Assembly (NCBI GenBank): GCA_963674835.2
Contig: CAXXKC010000001.1
Coordinates: 930,001 to 994,000 of the forward strand
Source: G963674835 sp963674835
Lineage (GTDB): Bacteria; Planctomycetota; Planctomycetia; Pirellulales; Thermoguttaceae
Direction: 5' to 3'
Length of the DNA: 64,000 nucleotides
Position 1 is the stretch's first letter; each line of letters starts with the position of its first letter. Below the pieces are notes generated by a model. The model ran no database searches. It was not told where the DNA came from and saw only the letters and a list, made by a program, of their open reading frames with translations. Shown here one piece after another: positions 1-8,594 of the stretch. Both the position numbers and the translations under genes were made by a program.

Positions 1-427
1 AGACCGACGTCGTTACGGCTGCTGGCTTGCTGACGCATGGGGGAGCAGTCGCCGGTTCGGAATCCTCACTCGAGTCTCGCGCCAAAGACTCTCGGCACTA
101 CCGGCAGAGATTGCACGATTTTCAGCTGGAAAACGCTTTCCAGACCACGTTTGTGGCGGGGCCGCGTTGGCGTTGAAACCGAGGTTGGGACCGCACTGAT
201 CGGAGAAGAATCGGCCGTGTAACTTGAGTTTGCTGCAACGTTCCGTCAAAATGGCATGCGTTGTCACCCGGCGTGTTTCCGGGCCGCGTCTCCGCGGGAA
301 ACCCTGCATGGACGTACCAAGCCGCTGTTGTTGTCTCGATGTGCCAATGCCGGATCAGCCCCGTCCAAATGGCCCACATGGAGCAGTTGGACCCAATGGG
401 TCGCCACCCTCAAGCCAAGAAAACGAT
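1..427. other. Leading stretch with no supported gene
   Basis: Several short overlapping open frames exist on both strands, but none has a convincing ribosome site, signal peptide or recognisable motif. The plus-strand frame that continues into the next gene can be extended upstream to 224. That extension (residues rich in Cys, Pro and Arg) looks non-coding, and a Tat signal begins cleanly at 428. The stretch probably holds the promoter and leader of the gene at 428; no clear promoter boxes were seen. Confidence 0.5.
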
Positions 428-2173
428 ATGACCAATCGTCGCGATTTCGTGAAACGGTGTCTTGCCCTAGGTGGAGGAACTGCCTTCATGCCGACATTGC
501 CGGACATGCTTCTGGCAGCGTCGGACGTTTCGAAGCGTCCGCAAATGAAGGAAACGGTGTGTCCCAAGTCGGCCGCGCCCGCCAAGATCCTCTGGGCCGT
601 GCGACTCGACGGTCCAGAGAAAGGACTGGACCTGGCGTTGCCCTTGTCGTGCCTTCAGGGGCTTGTCAACCGGCAGCAACCGCAGATATTTCTCGTCCAC
701 GACCGATTCGACGAGAAATGGCTTGATTGGCTGCGCCAGCGCGGTGATGTAGAGGAAGTCCGCAGGGTCGGGTCGAGAGTACTGTTCGAGAAATTCCTCC
801 CGGCCGCCAAGGGATTGGTGCTGATTGATCCGGACCTGCCTGGCAGCATTAACGTGGCAACGATGCTGGCGGCGGTCGAAGGGTGGCTGCCGGTGGTACC
901 TCGGCTGAGATCGGAATTCCCACGTTTGGAAGTGGCGATGGACCTTCGGGGAAGATGGAAGAAGAACATCGAAGGCTATCGGTGGTTCTACGGGACCTAC
1001 GGTGAGCAGATGTCCCACCGGGCCTGCGCAAATTATGATCCCGGGCAATTCGAGTTGCGCGATTACCTGGTGCAGTTCAAGATACCGCTCGTCTGGGTTT
1101 CGCATCCCGACGATGCCCAGCGCAGCGCGACCGCCTCGCCGGCCGAAGAAGCACAGTTCGCCCGCGATCTGTTCCAGTCGCTCCCGTCGAACATTCCTTG
1201 CTTCGGCTGGTGGGACCATGGGCAGGCCGGAGAGGACGGCTGCCACGAAAACGGGCCCTATTCGGGCTGTGATCTGGCCAGCCAATACGGCAAGTTTCAA
1301 ATCTGCTCGGCGTATGACGGCTACGCGCGCGGCGCGAGCAATCTGTCGGTCCATTCGGGCACGACGGCCCGGTTCCAGCACAAGGTCGTCGCTCCGCCAC
1401 CGCTGGCCGACAAGGTCTACTACGGCTACATTCGTACCGATGGAGACGGCCCGAACTTCTGGCGGCAAGTCTATCGCGATCTCTGGGACCAGCCGAGTCA
1501 CGGCCGCGTGCCCATCGGCTGGCAAATGGGCCCCACGGCCTCGGAATTAATCCCCGACATCCTCGATTGGTTCCACAAGCACGCCACGCCCAACGACGTG
1601 TTTGTCAACGCACTGACCGGTCTTGGGTACATTCGCGAGGCGGTCTACCTGACCAAGCTGCCCGAGTCGCAGCAAGAGGCCGCGTGGCAGCAGTACATGG
1701 CCCTTTCGAGCCGGTATTTCCAGGGCTTGGACCAGTCGCTGTTGACAACATTCGAGAATCAGGGCCAGTTCCTGTCGGACGAGCGGTTGGCGAGCTTCAC
1801 GAAATTGCCCGGCATCCAAGCGATCTATCGCGACTACACGCGAGTTGGAGACACCACGGCGGAGAATGCCGCGTCTGAAGTGAATGGCGTGCCGATCTTC
1901 CGCGCGATTCTCGCCGGCGAGTTTCCGCTTGGGACATCGGACGATATCCGCCGCAGCGCCGCAGCCATTGCCGAACAGATCCGGCAGTTCACGCCGGAAA
2001 AACGGCCGGCGTTTCGGTACATCTCCTTGAGCAACTGGATGGTGGACATGCGGGTGTTGGTCGCGGTCGAAGACGAACTGGGGCCACACTACGTCGCAGT
2101 GCGGGCGGACCAACTTCCGTCTCTTCACCGCGAAGCCAGCGCTCGCGGCACTGGCAACACACCGCGTCTGTAA
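428..2173 (+). CDS. Exported GxGYxYP-type putative glycoside hydrolase
   Basis: A 581-residue protein that opens with a Tat-like signal (NRRDFVKRCLALGGG) at residues 3-17. The C-terminal half carries the hallmarks of the GxGYxYP family, a proposed sugar-hydrolase family of Bacteroidetes and Planctomycetes. A Y-x-R-x-DGDGPNFW stretch (about residue 336) is followed by an IGWQMGPTASEL segment and then TGLGYIREA, the position of the family's GxGYxYP signature, although here the last residues differ (GLGYIRE). The N-terminal half matches the usual GxGYxYP N-terminal region, which opens with a LPLSCLQGLVNRQQP-like stretch. ATG 428 is chosen because it starts the Tat signal; the longer frame from 224 has no signal-like N-terminus. 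No substrate is known. It stands alone, with over 400 bases on either side. Confidence 0.72.
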   Translation: MTNRRDFVKRCLALGGGTAFMPTLPDMLLAASDVSKRPQMKETVCPKSAAPAKILWAVRLDGPEKGLDLALPLSCLQGLVNRQQPQIFLVHDRFDEKWLDWLRQRGDVEEVRRVGSRVLFEKFLPAAKGLVLIDPDLPGSINVATMLAAVEGWLPVVPRLRSEFPRLEVAMDLRGRWKKNIEGYRWFYGTYGEQMSHRACANYDPGQFELRDYLVQFKIPLVWVSHPDDAQRSATASPAEEAQFARDLFQSLPSNIPCFGWWDHGQAGEDGCHENGPYSGCDLASQYGKFQICSAYDGYARGASNLSVHSGTTARFQHKVVAPPPLADKVYYGYIRTDGDGPNFWRQVYRDLWDQPSHGRVPIGWQMGPTASELIPDILDWFHKHATPNDVFVNALTGLGYIREAVYLTKLPESQQEAAWQQYMALSSRYFQGLDQSLLTTFENQGQFLSDERLASFTKLPGIQAIYRDYTRVGDTTAENAASEVNGVPIFRAILAGEFPLGTSDDIRRSAAAIAEQIRQFTPEKRPAFRYISLSNWMVDMRVLVAVEDELGPHYVAVRADQLPSLHREASARGTGNTPRL

Positions 2174-2636
2174 GCTTTTCACGGCACGTGTTGCAGATCT
2201 GACAATCGGCGCGGCCTCGCGATGGGCAACCGCCGTCGATAATCGGTGTCGCGGACGGCACTTCTGGCGGGGCACCTTGCCAGGGCACGAGAATTGCGGT
2301 CGGACTGTCCCGATCTTGCCGTCTGTAGTAAGGGGGTGCCGGCGCGATGTGCTAGCAGTGATCCGCTTCAGACTTTTCCCGATACTCAGAACGCGAAAAG
2401 TGAACTACGTTTGACTGTCCGTTATGCGCTGATGGTGCGCGTGAGAAGTGAAACAAGAGAAGGCCGGTTCCGCCGTCAAGATCGGCAGGATCGGCAAGGG
2501 TTACAGAAAGGACGCAGTTCGCCCAGACGGAACCTGCAACCATCGGCGCGAGCTGGGTGATCCAATGCTTGACAAGTAGCGATTGTCCCGGTTTGATGAA
2601 CCGAAGCCCCTGATCCTTCAATGTGGAGGTCGTTCG
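2174..2636. other. Intergenic stretch, no gene seen
   Basis: About 460 bases between the GxGYxYP gene and the cysteine-rich protein. Frames on either strand are short and Arg-rich, without a ribosome site or family resemblance. The last 15 bases hold the ribosome site of the next gene (GGAGGT at 2625-2630). No strong inverted repeat was found. Confidence 0.45.
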
Positions 2637-3551
2637 ATGCCGTTGAGAATCAAATGTATTGTGTGGGCAAGCGTGGCCGCAGTCGCGCTGGTGACCGCAC
2701 CAGCGTCCAGCGAGGCATGCGGACGGTGTTGGGGCCGTCAGCCGGCGGCGACCTACTCGCCCATGACCGTCAACTATGCTCCCATCGCGGTTGCTCCGGC
2801 ATGCACCTCTTGTGCCCCGTGCACTACGTGCGTTCCGGCCTGCGGAAGTTGCGCCCCTGCGTGCAACACCTGTGCGCCGACGACGACCTATATGCCGGTG
2901 ACCGCTTACAGGACCGTGCTGCGGCCCGTCACGGTAACGGCCTATTCACCGGTCCGCTCGGGCTGTTGCCTGTTCGGCGGCGGCACGACGACGTATCGAC
3001 CGGTGACGGGAATCGTGTACCGTCCCCAAATGGTCGCCTACACGTCATATCGGCCCGTCATGAGCATCCCGGTCGCGACCACTTCGCTGTCACCTTGCAG
3101 CACATGCGCCGCGACTTCGACGACCTATCGGATCGGCGACACGTACTCCACTTGGGGCTCGACCGCACCGAGTTGCCCGACGTGCATCTCGTCCGCGTCG
3201 CAACTGCCGGTCGTATCCTCCGCACCGGCGGCGGCTCCGACCACCTCAGCTCCCGCAACTGCGGCCCCCACACCGACGTACGCTCCGACGCCCGCGCCGG
3301 CCCAGACTACGCCACCCGCGACGCGAGACCTGCGTGTGCCCACCGACCAGCCTGAGCAGAAGCAAGAGCAGAAGCCGGCGGCCGGAACCAATACGAGCAC
3401 GAATCCGCTGCGGCTGCCGCAGGTGGCCCAGCCGAGCCCACAGCCGCTGCTCCATCAGGCGGTTTACGTTCGGCCCGTTCCTCCGACCGCTTCCGCTCCA
3501 GCGACGGCTGCTCCCGCGTTGGACGTGAGCGGCTGGCACGCAGCCAAGTAG
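2637..3551 (+). CDS. Cysteine/proline/threonine-rich secreted protein
   Basis: A 304-residue exported protein of unknown function. A hydrophobic signal peptide spans residues 1-22 (VWASVAAVALVTAPASS). Residues 25-90 contain a run of CxxC and CxxCxPxC units (ACTSCAPCTTC, ACGSCAPACNTC). Residues 90-160 hold repeated Y-R-P-V / Y-x-P-V-T-x-Y units (TAYRTVLRPVTVTAYSPV, TTTYRPVTG, TSYRPVMS). The C-terminal 120 residues are low-complexity Ala/Pro/Thr/Gln. Cys-rich secreted proteins with Tyr-Arg-Pro-Val repeats occur widely in planctomycetes, and a cell-envelope or crosslinked surface role is plausible but inferred. ATG 2637 is preferred over the upstream TTG at 2583 because GGAGGT lies 6 bases before it and the signal peptide starts there. 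Confidence 0.7.
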   Translation: MPLRIKCIVWASVAAVALVTAPASSEACGRCWGRQPAATYSPMTVNYAPIAVAPACTSCAPCTTCVPACGSCAPACNTCAPTTTYMPVTAYRTVLRPVTVTAYSPVRSGCCLFGGGTTTYRPVTGIVYRPQMVAYTSYRPVMSIPVATTSLSPCSTCAATSTTYRIGDTYSTWGSTAPSCPTCISSASQLPVVSSAPAAAPTTSAPATAAPTPTYAPTPAPAQTTPPATRDLRVPTDQPEQKQEQKPAAGTNTSTNPLRLPQVAQPSPQPLLHQAVYVRPVPPTASAPATAAPALDVSGWHAAK

Positions 3552-3605
3552 GCCAACATTCAGTGTCGGCAGCCGACGGGGGCTTTGCCGATTCTGTAAG
3601 ACCCA

Positions 3606-3643
3606 CGGCCCGACAATCGCGTTTCCGCGTGGTTGCCGGGCCG
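3606..3643 (+). terminator. Putative terminator hairpin after the Cys-rich gene
   Basis: CGGCCCG at 3606-3612 pairs with CGGGCCG at 3637-3643, and inside it CGCG pairs with CGCG around a TTTC loop. No T-run follows, so termination is inferred from position (55 bases after the stop) and stem strength. Confidence 0.45.
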
Positions 3644-3753
3644 GCTGCATTCTTGGACCCCGGACGCGTGCGGCTAGTCCCAAAAGCCTCCACGGGGTAA
3701 ACTCAGAGTGTCCCTGACGAACATCGACAGACGCTGGGAAGCGACGGTCTGCC

Positions 3754-4746
3754 ATGCCCGCCAATCTGACGGCCCAATATCTCAAAGCCGAGGAGGAATA
3801 TCGCCGCGCGACGTCGCCGGACGAAGAGCTGCGCTGCCTCCAGGTGATGCTGCAGGAGATTCCCAAACACAAGGGAACGGACCATCTCCAGGCATCGCTG
3901 AAGTCGAAGATCGCCAAGCTCAAACGCGATATCCAAACGGAGAAACGCAGCGGCAAGAAGGGCAAGGGGTTTCGCATACCCCGGCAGGGTGCAGGAACGG
4001 CCATCATTCTCGGCGGTCCGAACGCCGGAAAGAGCCAGCTTCTGCGCAGCCTCACTCGCGCAACGCCCGAGGTGGCTCCATACCCCTTTACCACGCATGT
4101 TCCGTCGCCCGGAATGATGCCCTGGGAGGACGTGTTCGTCCAACTGATCGACACGCCGCCGATCACGGCCGACTTCCTCGAGCCGTCGCTGCACGGGCTG
4201 GTCCGCGCCGCCGACCTGGCCCTGCTTGTGGTCGATCTCGGCAACGACGACGGCGTTCAACAGTATCAGGAAGTGCTCGATCGGCTCAGCGATACGAAGA
4301 CCCGGCTGGCAGCGAACTCGTACTTGAGCGATGAGGACGTCGGACTCTCCTACACGCGAACGTTTCTGTTGCCCAACAAGATCGACCTGCCCGACGCTCA
4401 GGATCGGCTGGAACTGCTCCACGAACTGTGCCCAACCGACTTCCCGGAATACGTCATCTCGGCCGAGCACGGGACCGGATTGGAAGCATTGCGGGAAACG
4501 ATCTACAACGCCATGGACGTCCTACGGGTGTACACAAAGCTGCCGTCGGCCAAGGAACCCGACATGGATCGGCCGTTCACCGTGCGCCGGGGGAGCACGC
4601 TCATGGACATGGCAGGCCAGGTGCATAAGGATTACCTCGAGGCGCTCAAGTTTGCCCGGGTCTGGGGCTCTGCGGTCCACGATGGAACGGTCGTCAAGGG
4701 CGACTACGTGCTGCAGGATCGCGACGTAGTGGAGTTGCACATGTGA
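3754..4746 (+). CDS. TGS-domain GTPase (OBG/DRG-like)
   Basis: A 330-residue cytoplasmic GTPase. The G motifs are all visible: G1 GGPNAGKS near residue 91, G3 DTPP near 134, G4 NKID near 209, and G5 SAEHGTG near 233. The last 70 residues form a TGS domain (FTVRRGSTLMDMAGQVHKDY, then GDYVLQDRDVVELHM), the typical C-terminus of DRG/OBG-type GTPases. Residues 1-75 are a charged helical segment (KSKIAKLKRDIQTEKR), as in DRG proteins, and probably bind RNA or the ribosome. The family acts in ribosome function, but the exact role here is not known. It is the first gene of a plus-strand run: its last codons overlap a possible GTG start of polX, suggesting translational coupling. No clear ribosome site was seen before ATG 3754. 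Confidence 0.85.
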   Translation: MPANLTAQYLKAEEEYRRATSPDEELRCLQVMLQEIPKHKGTDHLQASLKSKIAKLKRDIQTEKRSGKKGKGFRIPRQGAGTAIILGGPNAGKSQLLRSLTRATPEVAPYPFTTHVPSPGMMPWEDVFVQLIDTPPITADFLEPSLHGLVRAADLALLVVDLGNDDGVQQYQEVLDRLSDTKTRLAANSYLSDEDVGLSYTRTFLLPNKIDLPDAQDRLELLHELCPTDFPEYVISAEHGTGLEALRETIYNAMDVLRVYTKLPSAKEPDMDRPFTVRRGSTLMDMAGQVHKDYLEALKFARVWGSAVHDGTVVKGDYVLQDRDVVELHM

Positions 4747-4754
4747 CCCATTCC

Positions 4755-6479
4755 ATGACCAACACACAAATCGCCGCCGTCCTGGACGAAATCGCCGACC
4801 TGTTGGAGTTCCAGGACGCCAATCCGTTTCGCATCCGCGCGTATCGCAATGCGGCCCGTACTGTGCACGATCATGGCGAGTCGCTGGCGGCGGTCGCCGC
4901 CGATCCGCAGCAGAAGCTGACCGACATTCCCGGCATCGGCAAGGACCTGGCCGAGAAGATCACGGCCCTCGTGGAAACCGGCACGTTGCCCATGCTCGAA
5001 GAGTTGCTGGCGGAGATTCCCGAGAGCGTTCTGGCCATTCTGCGCGTGCCGGGGCTCGGGCCCAAGCGGGCCGCCATTTTGTACCGCGAGTTGGGTGTGA
5101 CAACACTCGAAGAGTTGGGCGAGGCCTGCCGCAGCCACCGCGTTCGCGAGTTGAAGGGGTTCGGCGAGAAGACGGAAGCGACCATCCTGGACGGTCTCGA
5201 TATCGCCATGCAGGCCGATCGGAGGATGTACTGGGCGCACGCCGACGAGATCGCTCAGGCATTGCGCGAGTATATGTCGGCCTGTTCCGGCATCGAGCAA
5301 CTGGAGTTCGCCGGCAGCTACCGGCGTGGAAAAGAAACGGTTGGCGACCTCGACCTGCTGGCCGTGGCCAACGACGCCGGCCAAGTGATGGACTTTCTGA
5401 AGGCCTACGACGATGTCGCGCAAGTGCTCCTGCGCGGACCGACGAAGATGTCGGTTCGCCTCGTCGCGGGTATCCAGCTCGACCTGCGTGTCGTTCCGGC
5501 CGAGTCGTTCGGGGCCGCGCTGCAGTACTTCACCGGCTCGAAAGAGCACAACATCGTGCTGCGGGGTATGGCCAAGGACCGAGGGCTGAAGATCAACGAG
5601 TACGGCGTGTTCCGCGGCGACAAGCTCATCGCCGGCCGTACGGAGGAAGACGTCTACGCGACGCTGGATCTCCCCTGTTTCCCACCGGAATTGCGTGAGG
5701 CGCGTCACGAGTTCGAGTGGGCGGCCGCCGGACAACTGCCGCAACTGGTCGAGTGGGAGCAATTGCGCGGCGACCTGCACGCGCACAGCACGTGGAGCGA
5801 CGGCGCATCGACGATCGAGGAAATGGCGGCCTCCGCCAAGGTCCGTGGGCTACAATACCTGGCGATAACCGACCACTCGAAGCGGGCGACGATCGCCAAT
5901 GGTCTGGACGCGAGGCGGCTCCGACGCCAGTGGGGCGAGATCGACAAGCTCAACCAGCGGCTGAAGGGAATCCGACTGCTGAAGGGTGTGGAGGTCGACA
6001 TTCTCGAGAAAGGCGGCCTCGATCTGCCCGACGACGTGCTGGCAGACGCCGACTGGGTCGTTGCAAGTGTCCATTTCGGCCAGAACCAGTCGCGCGAGCA
6101 GATCACTCAGCGCGTCATCGGGGCTCTGGCAAACCCGCACGTTTCGGCCATCGCGCATCCGACGGGCAGGCTGATCAATCAGCGCAAGGGCTATCAAATC
6201 GACATGGATACCGTGATGAAGGCCGCCCGCGAGCACGGCAAGATGCTCGAATTGAACTCACATCCGTCGCGGCTCGATCTGGACGACGTGGCCTGTATGG
6301 CGGCCAAGAGCTACGGCATCCCGGTTGTCATTTCGACCGACGCGCATAGCATTGAAGGGCTGGCCGCGTCGCGGTACGGCATCCTGCAAGCCCGCCGGGG
6401 TGGGCTGACCAAGGACGACGTGGCCAATACGCTCACGTGGGCCCAGTTGCAGCGTTTGATGCACCGCAAGAAGCCATGA
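4755..6479 (+). CDS. polX: DNA polymerase/3'-5' exonuclease PolX
   Basis: A 574-residue bacterial family-X DNA polymerase with a C-terminal PHP exonuclease, acting in base-excision and gap-filling repair. The N-terminal 8-kDa-like region (IADLLEFQDANPFRIRAYR) is followed by helix-hairpin-helix motifs (IPGIGKDLA near residue 59, VPGLGPKRA near 98). The nucleotidyltransferase motif GSYRRGKETVGDLD lies near 190-203, and a third carboxylate in QLDLRVV near 242. The PHP domain starts near residue 340 with LHAHSTWSDG and keeps its metal ligands: TDHS, GVEVDI, SVHF, AHPTGR, NSHPSRLDL and STDAHS. Both activities are therefore expected. ATG 4755 is favoured by alignment with the usual PolX start; an in-frame GTG at 4743 overlaps the preceding gene's stop. 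Its own stop overlaps the sucC start. Confidence 0.95.
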   Translation: MTNTQIAAVLDEIADLLEFQDANPFRIRAYRNAARTVHDHGESLAAVAADPQQKLTDIPGIGKDLAEKITALVETGTLPMLEELLAEIPESVLAILRVPGLGPKRAAILYRELGVTTLEELGEACRSHRVRELKGFGEKTEATILDGLDIAMQADRRMYWAHADEIAQALREYMSACSGIEQLEFAGSYRRGKETVGDLDLLAVANDAGQVMDFLKAYDDVAQVLLRGPTKMSVRLVAGIQLDLRVVPAESFGAALQYFTGSKEHNIVLRGMAKDRGLKINEYGVFRGDKLIAGRTEEDVYATLDLPCFPPELREARHEFEWAAAGQLPQLVEWEQLRGDLHAHSTWSDGASTIEEMAASAKVRGLQYLAITDHSKRATIANGLDARRLRRQWGEIDKLNQRLKGIRLLKGVEVDILEKGGLDLPDDVLADADWVVASVHFGQNQSREQITQRVIGALANPHVSAIAHPTGRLINQRKGYQIDMDTVMKAAREHGKMLELNSHPSRLDLDDVACMAAKSYGIPVVISTDAHSIEGLAASRYGILQARRGGLTKDDVANTLTWAQLQRLMHRKKP

Positions 6480-7660
6480 AAATCCACGAATACCAAGCCA
6501 AGCAAATCCTCGCCAAGGCCGGCGTCGCCGTCCCGCGCGGCATCGTGGCCGAGTCGACCGAAGCCGTCGCCGACGCGTTCGCCGCACTCGGCGGGAAACA
6601 CGCGGTCGTCAAGGCACAAATCCACGCCGGCGGCCGCGGCAAGGGCACCGTCAAGGGCAATGCGTCGCAGCACGGTGTCCAGGTCGTCCATAGCACCGAC
6701 GAGGCCGTGTTGGTGGCCGGGAACCTGCTCGGGCAAACGCTCGTCACGGTGCAGACAGGTGCCGAAGGCCAGGTGGTCCGCCGCGTGCTCATCGAGGACG
6801 TCTGCGAGATCGCCAGGGAAATCTACCTGGGCATCGTGGTCGACCGCTCGTCCGGTCCCGTGTTGCTGGCTTCGAGCCAGGGCGGGATGGAAATCGAGCA
6901 AATCGCCGCCGAATCGCCGGAGCGGATCTTTCGCGAACCGTTTCGACCCGATATCGGCTTGCACGGCTTCCAGATTCGCAAGTTGGCACGCAAGCTAGGC
7001 CTTTCCGGAACCGCTGCGCGCTCGGCCGCGACGTTTTTCACCCGCCTGGCCGACGTGTTTGTCAACTACGATTGCAGCCTCGTGGAAATCAACCCCTTGG
7101 TTCTTACGGCCCACGGTGAGCTGCTGGCTCTGGACGCCAAGATGAATTTCGACGACAACTCGCTGTTCCGCCATCCCGACGTTCTCCAGCTGCGCGACTT
7201 GGCCGAGGAACAGCCGGCCGAAGTGCACGCGGCCGACGCGGGACTCAGCTACGTGAAGCTGGACGGAAATATCGGCTGCCTGGTCAACGGTGCCGGCCTG
7301 GCCATGAGCACCATGGACTTGATCCAGTATCACGGCGGCCAGCCGGCCAACTTCCTGGACGTCGGTGGCGGCGCCAACGTGCATCAGGTCATCGAGGCCT
7401 TTCGCATCTTGTTGGACGATCGCAATGTGCGTGCCGTCTTGGTGAACATCTTCGGCGGCATCATGCACTGCACGACGATCGCCGAGGCGATTCTGGCCGC
7501 GTACAAGTCGGTCGGATTCAACGTTCCCCTGATCGTAAGGCTTGAGGGGACCGAGGTTCAACAGGGCCGCGAAATCCTGGCACAGAGCCGTTTGGACATC
7601 ATCACGGCCGACGATTTGACCGATGCGGCAAAGAAGGTGGTCGCCGCGGCCGCCGCATAG
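6476..7660 (+). CDS. sucC: Succinyl-CoA synthetase (ADP-forming), beta subunit
   Basis: A 394-residue beta subunit of the TCA-cycle enzyme that interconverts succinyl-CoA and succinate with formation of ATP (or GTP). It begins with the family start MKIHEYQAKQILAKAGV. An ATP-grasp domain with the glycine-rich loop GGRGKGT sits near residue 53. The C-terminal CoA-ligase domain carries NGAGLAMSTMDLI, FLDVGGGAN and NIFGGIMHCTTIAEAI. Its length matches the family. ATG 6476 overlaps the polX stop in an ATGA arrangement, so translation is probably coupled. sucD follows 58 bases downstream. Grouping with polX and the GTPase is positional and does not imply a shared pathway. Confidence 0.96.
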   Translation: MKIHEYQAKQILAKAGVAVPRGIVAESTEAVADAFAALGGKHAVVKAQIHAGGRGKGTVKGNASQHGVQVVHSTDEAVLVAGNLLGQTLVTVQTGAEGQVVRRVLIEDVCEIAREIYLGIVVDRSSGPVLLASSQGGMEIEQIAAESPERIFREPFRPDIGLHGFQIRKLARKLGLSGTAARSAATFFTRLADVFVNYDCSLVEINPLVLTAHGELLALDAKMNFDDNSLFRHPDVLQLRDLAEEQPAEVHAADAGLSYVKLDGNIGCLVNGAGLAMSTMDLIQYHGGQPANFLDVGGGANVHQVIEAFRILLDDRNVRAVLVNIFGGIMHCTTIAEAILAAYKSVGFNVPLIVRLEGTEVQQGREILAQSRLDIITADDLTDAAKKVVAAAAA

Positions 7661-7718
7661 ACCCACGACCGGACCGTGTGGCTTGCAAGACGCTTTGGAG
7701 GACGGGCGGGAGCAGAAC

Positions 7719-8591
7719 ATGAGCATCCTCGTCAATCGTGAAACGCGCGTCATCTGCCAGGGAATCACAGGCAAAGCCGGGCAGTTCCACACTCGGCAGT
7801 GTCTGGAGTACGGCACGCAAATCGTCGGCGGCGTCACGCCCGGCAAGGGTGGAGAAACCTTCGAGGGGTTGCCCATCTTCGAGACGATGGAGGACGCCGT
7901 CGAGCGGACGGGCGCCAACGCCACGATGATCTTCGTGCCGGCTGCCTTCACTGCCGACGCCATCCTGGAAGCGGCCGACGCGGGCATCCAGCTGATCGTG
8001 GCGATCACCGAGGGTGTGCCCGTGCTCGACATGGTTCGCGTGCGCGACGAGCTTCGCGCGTCGGACTGCCGATTGATCGGTCCGAACTGCCCCGGCATCA
8101 TTACGCCCGAGCAGTGCAAGATCGGCATTATGCCCGGCTACATCCACCGCCAAGGCCCCATCGGCGTGATCAGCCGCTCGGGCACGCTCACCTACGAGGC
8201 CGTCTGGCAGTTGACCAGTCTTGGATTGGGACAGTCGACCTGCGTTGGCCTGGGCGGCGATCCGATCGTGGGGACCTCGTTCATCGACCTGTTGGAGCTT
8301 TTTGCCGCAGATCCACAAACCAAAGGCGTGCTGTTGATCGGCGAGATCGGTGGCACGGCCGAAGAAGAGGCCGCCGAATACATCGCCGAACACTTTCACA
8401 AGCCGGTGGCCGCATTCATTGCCGGCCGCACGGCCCCGCCCGGCAGGCGAATGGGCCACGCCGGCGCGGTCATCTCGGGCGGACGCGGCACGGCAAACCA
8501 GAAGATCGAAGCGCTCGAGGCCGCCGGGATCACCGTCGCCCAAAGTCCGGCCGACATGGGCACGGCAATGCAGCGCGCGATCGAACGGTAG
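7719..8591 (+). CDS. sucD: Succinyl-CoA synthetase, alpha subunit
   Basis: A 290-residue alpha subunit that binds CoA and carries the phosphohistidine. The start MSILVNRETRVICQGITGKAG is typical. The CoA-binding Rossmann part holds GGVTPGKGG, and the conserved GPNCPGIITP follows. The active-site histidine lies in RRMGHAGAVISGG near residue 247. Its length equals the family norm. It pairs with sucC just upstream. Its stop lies 3 bases from the end of the convergent gene at 8595, so this is the end of the plus-strand run; no hairpin terminator was seen in that tiny gap. Confidence 0.96.
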   Translation: MSILVNRETRVICQGITGKAGQFHTRQCLEYGTQIVGGVTPGKGGETFEGLPIFETMEDAVERTGANATMIFVPAAFTADAILEAADAGIQLIVAITEGVPVLDMVRVRDELRASDCRLIGPNCPGIITPEQCKIGIMPGYIHRQGPIGVISRSGTLTYEAVWQLTSLGLGQSTCVGLGGDPIVGTSFIDLLELFAADPQTKGVLLIGEIGGTAEEEAAEYIAEHFHKPVAAFIAGRTAPPGRRMGHAGAVISGGRGTANQKIEALEAAGITVAQSPADMGTAMQRAIER

Positions 8592-8594
8592 CCC

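Noticed and set aside
467..1525. Long minus-strand open frame over the GxGYxYP gene
   Set aside because: It is antisense to a clear Tat-exported protein, rich in Arg and Pro, and has no family motifs; a GC-rich shadow frame.
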